Positions 34,665 through 42,249 of a stretch of 64,000 nt of DNA are shown here, piece by piece. Within the stretch, counting starts at the first letter, position 1. The number at the start of each line of letters is the position of its first letter. The position numbers and the translations under genes were made by a program. Where the stretch lies: contig CAYYFE010000006.1 of the NCBI GenBank assembly GCA_964471115.1, forward strand, positions 1-64,000, written 5' to 3'. The DNA comes from SYFT01 sp964471115. Its GTDB lineage: Bacteria; Acidobacteriota; Vicinamibacteria; Vicinamibacterales; SCN-69-37. The notes beneath the pieces were generated by a model, which was not told the DNA's origin, ran no database searches, and saw only the letters and a list, made by a program, of their open reading frames with translations.

Positions 34665-36178
34665 GGGCACGCGCTGCCGTCTCCATCGTCCTGCTGCTCG
34701 CCGCCTGCGCCGCGCCCCCGCCCCGGCCTGCCGACGTCATCGTGATCGGCATGGCGAACAGCCCGACGAACTTCGACCCGGCGGTCGGGCTCGACGAGGC
34801 GTCGCAGAAGATCCATCAACTGCTGTACGACCCGTTGCTGCGCATCGACGACCAGTTGCGTGTGTCCCCCGCACTCGCCACCTCCCTGGAATGGCCCGAC
34901 CCGACGACCTACGTCGTGACCATCCCGTCAGGCGTGCGCTTCCATGACGGACGCGCGCTGACCGTGCGGGACGTCGCCTACACGTTCCGGCGGTTCCTCG
35001 ACCCGGCGTTTGCCTCCGGCCGAAAGGGCGCGTATCGCGCGCTGCGCGCGGTGGACATTCTTGACGAACACCGCGTGGCGTTCCGGCTGTCGGAGCCCTC
35101 CGCGTCCTTCCCCATCAACCTCGTGATGGGCATCGTCCCCGAGGGCACCGGCCCCGAGGCCGCGCGCGCGCCGATTGGCAGCGGCCCGTACCGGCTGCAG
35201 TCGTTCGTGCCCGATGAAAGCACCACGTTGGCGCCGTTTGCCGAGTACCATCGCGGCGCTCCGAAGAACCAGGGACTGGTGCTGCGGGTGATCCCCGACG
35301 AGACGATGCGGGGGCTTGAACTGCGCAAAGGGTCGATCGACCTCGTGGTGAACGACCTGTCGCCGGACCTGGTGGCGGGTCTGCGCGAGTCGGACGACCT
35401 GCAGGTGGCCACGGGGCCGGGCACCGACTACGCCTATCTCGGGTTCAACCTGCGTGACCCCGTCCTGCAGAATCGCGCGCTCCGCCAGGCCATTGGGTTC
35501 GCCATCGACACCGGCGCCATCGTTGACCACCTGCGGCAGGGACTGGCCGAACGCGCGACCAGCATCGTGCCGCCGATGTCGTGGGCGCACAACGCCTCGA
35601 CGTTCCGTTTCGATCGGGACGTGACACGGGCGCGGCAGCTCCTCGATGAGGCCGGGTATCCCGACCCGGACGGTGACGGACCGGCGCCCCGGCTGCGCCT
35701 CTCGCTCAAGACCTCAACCGCCGAGGCCTACCGGCTGCAGGCCGCCGTGATCCAGCAGCAGCTGGCCGAGGTCGGGATCGCACTCGAGCTGCGATCGTAC
35801 GAATTCGCCACGCTGTTTGCGGACGTCATCCGCGGCAACGTGCAGCTCTACACGCTGCAGTGGGTCGGCGTCACCGACCCGGACATGCTGCGGCGCGCCT
35901 TTCATTCCTCTCAGGTGCCGCCCGCCGGATTCAACCGCGGGTATTACCGGAACGCCGACGTCGACCGCCTGATCGACGCCGCCACCTCCGCGCTCGACGA
36001 GGCCGAGCGCAAGCGGCTGTATGGCGAGGCGCAGGAGCTGATTGCGCAGGACGCGCCGTACATCAGCCTCTGGTACAAAACCAACGTCGCGGTCGGCCGG
36101 CGGCAGCTTGACGGTATTTTCCTGTCGCCGACCGCCGAGTTCACCTTTCTGCAGTTCGTCTCGCCCCGGAGTGAGTAA
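34661..36178 (+). CDS. Peptide-type ABC transporter substrate-binding lipoprotein
   Basis: The 505-residue protein has a lipoprotein signal (lipobox LLAAC, Cys16) and the SBP_bac_5 fold, with SPTNFDPAVGLDEASQKIHQ, GVRFHDGRALTVRDVAYTF and a C-terminal lobe ending in NVAVGRRQLDGIFLSPTAEF. Family members bind peptides, nickel or opines for ABC importers. No permease or ATPase gene follows, so its partners must lie elsewhere. ATG 34661 overlaps the mutS stop, so it is translationally coupled to mutS. Confidence 0.9.
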   Translation: MRARAAVSIVLLLAACAAPPPRPADVIVIGMANSPTNFDPAVGLDEASQKIHQLLYDPLLRIDDQLRVSPALATSLEWPDPTTYVVTIPSGVRFHDGRALTVRDVAYTFRRFLDPAFASGRKGAYRALRAVDILDEHRVAFRLSEPSASFPINLVMGIVPEGTGPEAARAPIGSGPYRLQSFVPDESTTLAPFAEYHRGAPKNQGLVLRVIPDETMRGLELRKGSIDLVVNDLSPDLVAGLRESDDLQVATGPGTDYAYLGFNLRDPVLQNRALRQAIGFAIDTGAIVDHLRQGLAERATSIVPPMSWAHNASTFRFDRDVTRARQLLDEAGYPDPDGDGPAPRLRLSLKTSTAEAYRLQAAVIQQQLAEVGIALELRSYEFATLFADVIRGNVQLYTLQWVGVTDPDMLRRAFHSSQVPPAGFNRGYYRNADVDRLIDAATSALDEAERKRLYGEAQELIAQDAPYISLWYKTNVAVGRRQLDGIFLSPTAEFTFLQFVSPRSE

Positions 36179-37062
36179 TGCCCAGACCTGAATACGATCA
36201 CGCGCCCGCCTTGTCGTTTCTCGGCGCGCTGCCCGAAGCCAAGTCCTACGAGGAGTCGGCCGCCGTCATCCTGCCGTGCCCGTTCGAGAAGACCGTGTCG
36301 TACATGCCGGGCACACGGTTCGGTCCTCGGGAAATCCTGCTCGCCTCAGCGCAGGTGGAGCTCTGGGACGAAGAGATGGGCGCCGACGTGCATCCCAAAG
36401 GCATTTACACCCTGCCGGAGATGGATCTCACCCACCACACCATGCCCGAGGCCGTCGCCGCCATTCGCGACGCGGCCGGCGCCGTGATGGACGATGGGAA
36501 GTTTCTGGTGACGCTGGGCGGCGAACACTCGATTACGCCGCCGCTTGTGGCGGCCGCCGCCGCGCGCCACCCGAACCTGACGGTGCTGCAGATCGATGCG
36601 CACGCGGACCTGCGGGACGGCTACCAGGGCGAACCCAACAGCCATGCCGCCGCCATGCGCCGGTCGCTCGACCACGCGCCGCGCCTCGTCTCGGTGGGCA
36701 TTCGCAACATCTCGCAGGAAGAGGTCGAGGCGCTGCCCGGCCTGAACGCCACGATCTTCTACGACTGGAACATGCGCGACGACCCGCACTGGATGGACCG
36801 CGTGCTGGAGGCGGTGACGGGGCCCGTGTATCTGACGATTGATCTCGACGGCCTGGAGCCCGGCCTGATCCCCGCGACCGGCACGCCCGAGGCGGGGGGC
36901 CTGTCGTGGCGCGAGACCACACGACTGGTCAGACGCGTCTTCGAAGAGCGTCAGGTTGTGGCCGCCGACGTGGTGGAACTGTGCCCGATCCCCGGGCACT
37001 GGTCATCGAACTTCGTCGCTGCCCGGCTGGTCTACAAGCTGCTGACCTATCACCTGGCCTGA
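36178..37062 (+). CDS. speB: Agmatinase/arginase-family ureohydrolase
   Basis: The 294-residue protein has the binuclear manganese motifs: GGEHS (His117), DAHADL (Asp140, His142, Asp144) and TIDLDGLEPG (Asp222, Asp224). Length and the SYMPGTRFGPREI segment match agmatinases, which split agmatine to putrescine and urea. Guanidinobutyrase or another ureohydrolase is possible. ATG 36178 overlaps the stop of the binding-protein gene (TAATG), which raises the idea that the binding protein imports a related guanidino or peptide substrate. Confidence 0.88.
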   Translation: MPRPEYDHAPALSFLGALPEAKSYEESAAVILPCPFEKTVSYMPGTRFGPREILLASAQVELWDEEMGADVHPKGIYTLPEMDLTHHTMPEAVAAIRDAAGAVMDDGKFLVTLGGEHSITPPLVAAAAARHPNLTVLQIDAHADLRDGYQGEPNSHAAAMRRSLDHAPRLVSVGIRNISQEEVEALPGLNATIFYDWNMRDDPHWMDRVLEAVTGPVYLTIDLDGLEPGLIPATGTPEAGGLSWRETTRLVRRVFEERQVVAADVVELCPIPGHWSSNFVAARLVYKLLTYHLA

Positions 37063-37126
37063 CCCGAAGAGCATTCACAGGAGACACGGAGGGCTGGGAG
37101 GAAATGCCAGCAGGTGTTCGCACGCT

Positions 37127-37264
37127 CAGGGGTTGGGGCCAGGCATCGCCTGGCCGACAACGCGAAGAAGGGCGTCTCGGACGAACAAGCGATTGAGTGC
37201 ACCGCGTGCTCGTCCGGGACGCCCTTTTTCGCGTGTTCGCCGCCGAAGGCGGCACCAACCCCTG
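37127..37264. repeat. 138-bp imperfect inverted repeat with two opposed side hairpins
   Basis: A 10-bp basal stem (37127-37136 with 37255-37264) leads to two side hairpins facing each other (37137-37155, 8-bp stem with loop ATC; 37239-37253, 6-bp stem with loop GAA) and a 31-position upper stem (37156-37186 with 37208-37238, 26 matches plus 2 wobble pairs). It fills the gap between convergent speB and the YfgM-like gene. Confidence 0.75.
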
Positions 37265-37312
37265 AGTCTGCGGGCCTCCAGTGCCTCCAGTCCTCGTTGT
37301 GAATTTCCGCTC

Positions 37313-38035
37313 TTATCCGAGTTTGACCAGCTCGGTCCGCGCCTGCGGCACGAAGAGCGAGTCGGGGAACTCGTCGACCACGCGCTTGAACGCGGTTTTG
37401 GCTTCGCCGCTCTTGCCGGCCTTCTGATAGGCCTTGGCCAGCTGCATCAGCACGCCGTCGACCGGCAGCACGCCGTCACGATCGGCCGACAGTTCCTCGA
37501 GCACCTGGATGCCGCGATCGAACTGCCCGCTGGCGATGGCCGCTTCGGCCAGGCCGAGTTTGGCCGTGGCCCGGAACAAGGGACTGTCGGTCGCCGCGAT
37601 GGCCGCTTCGAATCCGGTGATGGCCTCGGCGTACTTCCCGGTGGCGGCCAGCGACGCCGCGTGGTGATACCGCGCGGCCACACCCGCCGTGGTCGACGGA
37701 TACTGATCGACCACCTGCTGGAACGCCGCCAGGGCCGCGTCGGTCCGGGCCTGCTCGGTGGGATACGTCCCGGCCTGCTGCTGCGCGCCGGGCACGGTCG
37801 GAGCCGGAACGATCGGGGCGTCGTAAATCTGCATGGCCGCCGACAGCAGGGCGTCGGCCTTGGCCGCCGTCCGCCCGCTCCACCACGACCACGCACTGGC
37901 GATCACCACCACGGCCACGATGCCGACGATGCCGAAGACGATCTGATTCTTGTAGGTGCCAAACGCCTCGGTCGCCTTGGCGACCTGGATGGCAAACTCG
38001 TTCTGCTTCAGCTTATGGCGCTGCTCTGACTTCAT
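37313..38035 (-). CDS. YfgM-like TPR membrane protein
   Basis: The 240-residue protein has a charged N-terminus (MKSEQRHKLKQNEFAIQVAK), one membrane helix (about 32-52, IVFGIVGIVAVVVIASAWSW) and periplasmic TPR-like repeats (about 90-240, for example RYHHAASLAATGKYAEAITG). This is the layout of YfgM, an ancillary factor of the SecYEG translocon. Function is inferred from layout only. TAAACT ends 9 nt before ATG 38035. Confidence 0.75.
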   Translation of the reverse strand: MKSEQRHKLKQNEFAIQVAKATEAFGTYKNQIVFGIVGIVAVVVIASAWSWWSGRTAAKADALLSAAMQIYDAPIVPAPTVPGAQQQAGTYPTEQARTDAALAAFQQVVDQYPSTTAGVAARYHHAASLAATGKYAEAITGFEAAIAATDSPLFRATAKLGLAEAAIASGQFDRGIQVLEELSADRDGVLPVDGVLMQLAKAYQKAGKSGEAKTAFKRVVDEFPDSLFVPQARTELVKLG

Positions 38036-38044
38036 AACCCTGCG

Positions 38045-38050
38045 AGTTTA
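38045..38050 (-). promoter_or_regulatory. Possible -10 element of the YfgM-like gene
   Basis: TAAACT on the minus strand ends 9 nt before ATG 38035; the 10-bp array begins directly upstream. Confidence 0.4.
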
Positions 38051-38053
38051 TCG

Positions 38054-38177
38054 CAAGTGGCGGCGGGTGGCGGCAAGTCGCGGCGAGTGGCGGCAAGTGG
38101 CGGCGGGTGGTGGTAAGTCGCGGCGGGTGGCGGCAAGTCGCGGCAAGTGGCGGCGGGTGGCGGCAGGTGGTGGCGAG
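38054..38177 (+). repeat. 10-bp tandem array left of tRNA-Arg
   Basis: About twelve degenerate units of the type GGCGGCAAGT / CGCGGCGAGT lie between the YfgM-like gene and the tRNA. Confidence 0.75.
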
Positions 38178-38179
38178 TA

Positions 38180-38256
38180 TGGTGCGCCCGGACCGATTTG
38201 AACGGTCGACCCCCGCCTTAGGAGGGCGGTGCTCTATCCAGCTGAGCTACGGGCGC
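38180..38256 (-). tRNA. tRNA-Arg (anticodon CCT)
   Basis: The minus strand folds as a full cloverleaf: acceptor GCGCCCG/CGGGCGC, D arm GCTC..GAGC, anticodon stem CCGCC/GGCGG with loop CTCCTAA, T arm GACCG/CGGTC with TTCAAAT, discriminator A. Loop position gives anticodon CCT, reading AGG. CCA is encoded at 38180-38182. Confidence 0.96.
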
Positions 38257-38291
38257 TTCCGACGCTGGGCGACTGGCGGCTGCCGGCCGCT

Positions 38292-38335
38292 ACTTGCGGC
38301 CACTCGCCGCGACTTGCCGCCACTCGCCGCGACTC
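38292..38335 (-). repeat. 10-bp tandem array right of tRNA-Arg, inverted
   Basis: About four units read ACTTGCCGCC / ACTCGCCGCG on the plus strand, the reverse complement of the left array. It reaches the apt stop codon. Confidence 0.7.
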
Positions 38336-38851
38336 TCAGTACGCTAGCACCGCATTGACCCGTTCGTGCGCCAGTTTGGCGCGGCCGCCCAGGGCCAGCA
38401 GTTCAATCAGGAACTGGACGCCGACGACATCGGCCCCGAGGCCGCGGACCAGCCCGACGGTTGCCGAGGCCGTGCCGCCCGTTGCCAGCAGGTCATCCAC
38501 CACGAGCACCCGCTGGCCCTTGGCGATGGCGTCCTCGTGAATCTCGAGCGCGTCCGAGCCGTACTCCAGGTCGTAGCTGGCGCGCACCGTGGTGTGCGGC
38601 AACTTCCCCATCTTGCGCACCGGCGCGAAGCCCGCGCCGAGGCGGTCGGCCACGGCGGCGCCGAAGATGAACCCGCGGCTTTCGATGCCCACCACCAGAT
38701 CCACGGGCTGGCCGACGTAGGGCGCCGCCATCGCGGTGACCGCCTCGCGGAAACCACCGGGGTCCTTCATCAGCGTGGTGATGTCGTAGAACAGAATGCC
38801 GGGCTTCGGAAAGTCCGGCACGTGGCGGATGTGCGTCTTGAGGGAATCCAT
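38336..38851 (-). CDS. apt: Adenine phosphoribosyltransferase
   Basis: The 171-residue protein matches Apt: IRHVPDFPKPGILFYDITTL near the start and the PRPP-binding motif VLVVDDLLATGGTASA. It salvages adenine to AMP. ATG 38851 gives the usual length. The DNA just upstream is a 7-bp tandem array, and I see no promoter there. Confidence 0.96.
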   Translation of the reverse strand: MDSLKTHIRHVPDFPKPGILFYDITTLMKDPGGFREAVTAMAAPYVGQPVDLVVGIESRGFIFGAAVADRLGAGFAPVRKMGKLPHTTVRASYDLEYGSDALEIHEDAIAKGQRVLVVDDLLATGGTASATVGLVRGLGADVVGVQFLIELLALGGRAKLAHERVNAVLAY

Positions 38852-38855
38852 GAAC

Positions 38856-38945
38856 GGTCCAGGGTCCAGGGTCCGGGGCCCAGGGTCCAGGGCCCAGGGT
38901 CTTAAGTGATCCCTGAGCCCTGAGCCCTGTGCCCTGTGCCCTGAT
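38856..38945. repeat. 7-bp tandem arrays in inverted arms, apt upstream region
   Basis: About six units of GGTCCAG/GGCCCAG run up to a centre at 38901-38910, then about five units of CCTGAGC/CCTGTGC, which carry the CAGGG core in inverted form. Confidence 0.7.
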
Positions 38946-38948
38946 CGA

Positions 38949-41900
38949 TTACTTGACCACCACCGCCGTCAGCTTCGCGCTGGTGGCGATCTTGTTGTAG
39001 GCCGCGACGTCGGGGCCCAACAACTGGGTGATCGTCGTGAACAGCGCCTTGGTCTGCGGCTGCAGGTCGTTGTAGCGCTCGATGACCGACCGCATCGGCC
39101 ACCGCTCGGCGCCCGAGGCCGTGGAATACAGCGCCGCCCACTGGTTGTCGAGGCGGCCCGGGTAGTTCAGGCCATCCTGCCCACCTTCACCCTGCACCTG
39201 CGTCAGTTCGCTCTCGGCGGCGAAGATGCGATCGTGCAGCGCCTGCGCGGCCTTGCCCGCCGCGCTGGTCGCGCCGGCCGTCTTGATGTGTTCCTGCAGC
39301 TGACGCTTCACGTCGCGCATGCGGGCCAGCTCATCCCACAGCCGCTTGGTCGTCGCGCCGATGTCGACGGTCATCTTGAACTGCTCGTCGTACTGCGCCG
39401 CGGTGGCCGCCGGCCAGCGCGGATCAGGCAGCAGGTTGAACGTCTCGGTGGCCTCCCACGAGCCGGAGGAGACCTTCACGCTGTAACGGCCCGGTCGCAG
39501 CTTCGGCCCCTGGCCGCCGCCGATGCCCCAGCCGACGATGCCCTGCGGCACCTGGTACGGCGACGGCAGACGCGGGTTCCACGTCATGGAGTTCATGCCC
39601 TGGTAGCCGGTGACACCGCCCCCGCCCCCGCCGGGGAATCCGCCGCGACCGCCGCGGCCGGGCCCGCCGCCTCCGCGCGCTGCGCCACCCCCACCGGGAC
39701 CGCCGCGACCACCACGCGCCGCGCCGGGAGCCGGCGGCAGCGGGCGATCGCCCGGCTCACCGCTGGCCGTGTAGACCACCGCACCGGAGGCGTCCGAAAT
39801 CTGCACCTGGACGGCGGCCGTCGGCTTGTCCTTGAACCAGTACTGGATCGACGGCAGTCGGCCGCCCGCGCGGAAACCGTCCTCGGGCTTGAAGAGGATC
39901 GCGGCCGGCGTCGTCGCCTGCGGCACCATCGACTGCAGCGGCGACAGATTGTCCATGATCCAGTAGCCGCGGCCCTGCGTGGCCACGACCAGATCGTTGC
40001 GGAACACCTGCAGGTCGGTGATCGGCGTGCGCGGCAGGTTGTTCTGGAACGACTGCCACGAGCGGCCGTCGTTGAACGAGATGTACATCCCGAACTCGGT
40101 GCCGGCGTACAGCAGGCCCTTCTTCTTCGGGTCTTCCTGAATGGCGCGCGTGAAGTGGCCGGCCGGAATGCCGTTGGTGCCGTCCGCGATGCGCGTCCAC
40201 GACTTGCCGTAATCATCGGTCCGCCAGATGTACGGCGTGAAGTCGCCCACGCGATACCGGTGCATCACCACGAAGGCGCGGCCGGGATCGTGATCGGACG
40301 GGTCAATCGTGTTGATCGTGCCTTCCGGCCAGTCCGCCGGCGTCACGTTCGTCCACGTCTTGCCGTTGTCGCGCGACACATGCACCAGGCCATCGTCGCT
40401 GCCCGCCCAGAACAGGCCCGGGGTCGTCGGCGATTCCTCGAACGCGAAGATGGTCGCGTAGACCTCGACGCCCGTGTTGTCGCGAGTGATGCCCTCGCCG
40501 CCCGAGTACTGCTGGCGGCGTTTGTCGTTGCGCGTGAGATCCGGGCTGATGACGTCCCAGTTCGCGCCGTGATCGGTCGTCCGGTGCACCACCTGCGACG
40601 TCGTGTAGACGACATCCGGGTTGTGCCAGGAGATCCGGATCGGCGCGTTCCACTGGAAGCGGTACTTCATGTCCGCGGCGCGCTGGCCGGTCTGCGAGTC
40701 GGCGTAGACCCGCACGTTCTCCGACAGGCCCTTGTTGCGGTCGATGCGGTTGATCGTGCCGCCGTAGTTGCCGGCGTAGCTGACGTTCGCATCACGCGGG
40801 TCGACGGCCACGTGGCCGCTTTCGCCGCCGCCCATCGACGGAATGAAGTCCGTGTTGGCGCTCGAGACCCCCGACGTGTTGTTGTCCTGCTGGCCGCCGT
40901 ACACGTAGTACGGATAGCGGTTGTCCACCGACGCGCGATACATCTCGGAGGTCGGCTGGTTGTCCTGGCCGCTCCAGCCCTGGCCGGTGGTCACCGCGGC
41001 GCCGCCGTCATTGGCCACCACCTTCAGCGCGTTGTTGGTCGGGTTGATCCACAGGTCGTGGTAGTCGCTGTGCGACTGGATGCCGGCCGAGCCGAACGTC
41101 ATGCCGCCGTCGGTCGACCGGAACGCGCCGACGTTGAGGGCGTAGACGGTGTCGACCTCCACCGGGTCCGCGTGAATGTGCGTGTAGTACCAGGCGCGCT
41201 GCTGCAGCGCGCGGCCGGTGAACCCGCGCGTCCACGTCAGGCCCCCGTCCTTCGAAATGTAGACGCCGCCCTGGTTGTCGGCCGCTTCCACCTGCGCGTA
41301 GACGCGGTTGGAATCCGCGCCCGAGATCGACACGCCGATGCGGCCGACCATCACCTTGTCGGGCAGGCCGCCGCCGAGCTTCGTCCAGGTGGTGCCGCCG
41401 TCGGTCGACCGGAACAGGCCGCCTTCGGTCGACCCCGACTCGATCGTCCACGGCTTGCGCTCGGTCGTCCACATCGCGGCAATCAGGATGTCCGGGTTCT
41501 TCGGATCCATCGCCAGGTCCACGGCGCCGGTGCGGTTGCTGATGAAGTGCACCCGCTGCCACGTGGCGCCGCCGTCGCGCGTGCGATACACGCCGCGTTC
41601 GTCGCTGGGCGCGAACATGTTGCCGAGCACCGCGACATAGGCGACGTTCGGGTTGGTCGGATGGATGCGCACGCGGCCAATCGTGCCCGAGCCGCGCAGG
41701 CCCACGTGTGACCACGTCTTGCCGGCGTCGGTCGACTTGTACATGCCCACGCCCGGCGACACGTTGCCGCGCGGACAGGCCGACCCGGTGCCGACATAGA
41801 TCACGTTGGGATCGGACAGCGCCACGTCGATGGCGCCCACCGAACCGGCTTCAAAAAATCCGTCCGAGAGGTTCTCCCACGACTCGCCCGAATTGGTCGT

Positions 41901-42161
41901 GCGCCACACGCCGCCGCCGGTGTAGCCGGCATAAAACGTCTGCGGGCTCGACGGCACACCCACGACCGCCGTCGACCGGCCGCCGCGGCTGAACACCGAC
42001 AGGTGTCGATACTGCATGCTCGACAGCACCGCCGGATCCACCAGCCCCTGCTGCCCGGCCTGCTCGGCCGTTTCCGCGGCCAGTCGCGGCATCGCCGCCA
42101 CTGCGCCACCCACGACGACGGCGGCTGCCAGAACGGCGCCCGTACGCCAACGCTTCATCAT
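38949..42161 (-). CDS. Secreted sortilin/VPS10-like BNR beta-propeller protein
   Basis: ATG 42161 gives 1070 residues; AAGGAGG lies 9 nt upstream, whereas ATG 42170 would sit directly on it. A signal peptide (about 1-28) is followed by many BNR/Asp-box repeats of the form S-x-D-x-G-x-x-W (STDAGKTW, TRDGGATW, STDGGTTW, SKDGGLTW, RDNGKTW). These build one or two large propellers as in VPS10 and exo-alpha-sialidases. A Gly/Arg-rich linker at about 812-850 splits the propeller part from a C-terminal helical domain (about 920-1070). No active-site residue could be assigned, so enzyme or binding role is open. Similar proteins are frequent in Acidobacteriota and Bacteroidota. Confidence 0.82.
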   Translation of the reverse strand: MMKRWRTGAVLAAAVVVGGAVAAMPRLAAETAEQAGQQGLVDPAVLSSMQYRHLSVFSRGGRSTAVVGVPSSPQTFYAGYTGGGVWRTTNSGESWENLSDGFFEAGSVGAIDVALSDPNVIYVGTGSACPRGNVSPGVGMYKSTDAGKTWSHVGLRGSGTIGRVRIHPTNPNVAYVAVLGNMFAPSDERGVYRTRDGGATWQRVHFISNRTGAVDLAMDPKNPDILIAAMWTTERKPWTIESGSTEGGLFRSTDGGTTWTKLGGGLPDKVMVGRIGVSISGADSNRVYAQVEAADNQGGVYISKDGGLTWTRGFTGRALQQRAWYYTHIHADPVEVDTVYALNVGAFRSTDGGMTFGSAGIQSHSDYHDLWINPTNNALKVVANDGGAAVTTGQGWSGQDNQPTSEMYRASVDNRYPYYVYGGQQDNNTSGVSSANTDFIPSMGGGESGHVAVDPRDANVSYAGNYGGTINRIDRNKGLSENVRVYADSQTGQRAADMKYRFQWNAPIRISWHNPDVVYTTSQVVHRTTDHGANWDVISPDLTRNDKRRQQYSGGEGITRDNTGVEVYATIFAFEESPTTPGLFWAGSDDGLVHVSRDNGKTWTNVTPADWPEGTINTIDPSDHDPGRAFVVMHRYRVGDFTPYIWRTDDYGKSWTRIADGTNGIPAGHFTRAIQEDPKKKGLLYAGTEFGMYISFNDGRSWQSFQNNLPRTPITDLQVFRNDLVVATQGRGYWIMDNLSPLQSMVPQATTPAAILFKPEDGFRAGGRLPSIQYWFKDKPTAAVQVQISDASGAVVYTASGEPGDRPLPPAPGAARGGRGGPGGGGAARGGGGPGRGGRGGFPGGGGGGVTGYQGMNSMTWNPRLPSPYQVPQGIVGWGIGGGQGPKLRPGRYSVKVSSGSWEATETFNLLPDPRWPAATAAQYDEQFKMTVDIGATTKRLWDELARMRDVKRQLQEHIKTAGATSAAGKAAQALHDRIFAAESELTQVQGEGGQDGLNYPGRLDNQWAALYSTASGAERWPMRSVIERYNDLQPQTKALFTTITQLLGPDVAAYNKIATSAKLTAVVVK

Positions 42162-42237
42162 GATGACCATCCTCCTTGCACGATTCAGCCCGCCGGCTCA
42201 CCCGAGAACCTGCGTAACCGCACGAAGGGTAGCACGG

Positions 42238-42243
42238 TAAGCT
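42238..42243 (+). promoter_or_regulatory. -10-like element of the TonB-dependent receptor gene
   Basis: TAAGCT ends 6 nt before ATG 42250. No clear -35 is seen. Confidence 0.4.
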
Positions 42244-42249
42244 TGACGC

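Larger units (their letters stand above)
38036..38335. other. Intergenic region holding tRNA-Arg and mirrored 10-bp arrays
   Basis: The 300 bases between the TPR gene and apt hold a tRNA-Arg gene flanked by a long 10-bp tandem array on the left and a short one in inverted orientation on the right. No protein gene is seen. Confidence 0.9.

Noticed and set aside
39234..41711. 825-residue plus-strand open frame inside the sortilin-like gene
   Set aside because: The minus-strand gene has a signal peptide, ribosome site and Asp-box repeats; the antisense frame is Val/Arg/His-rich with no domain.
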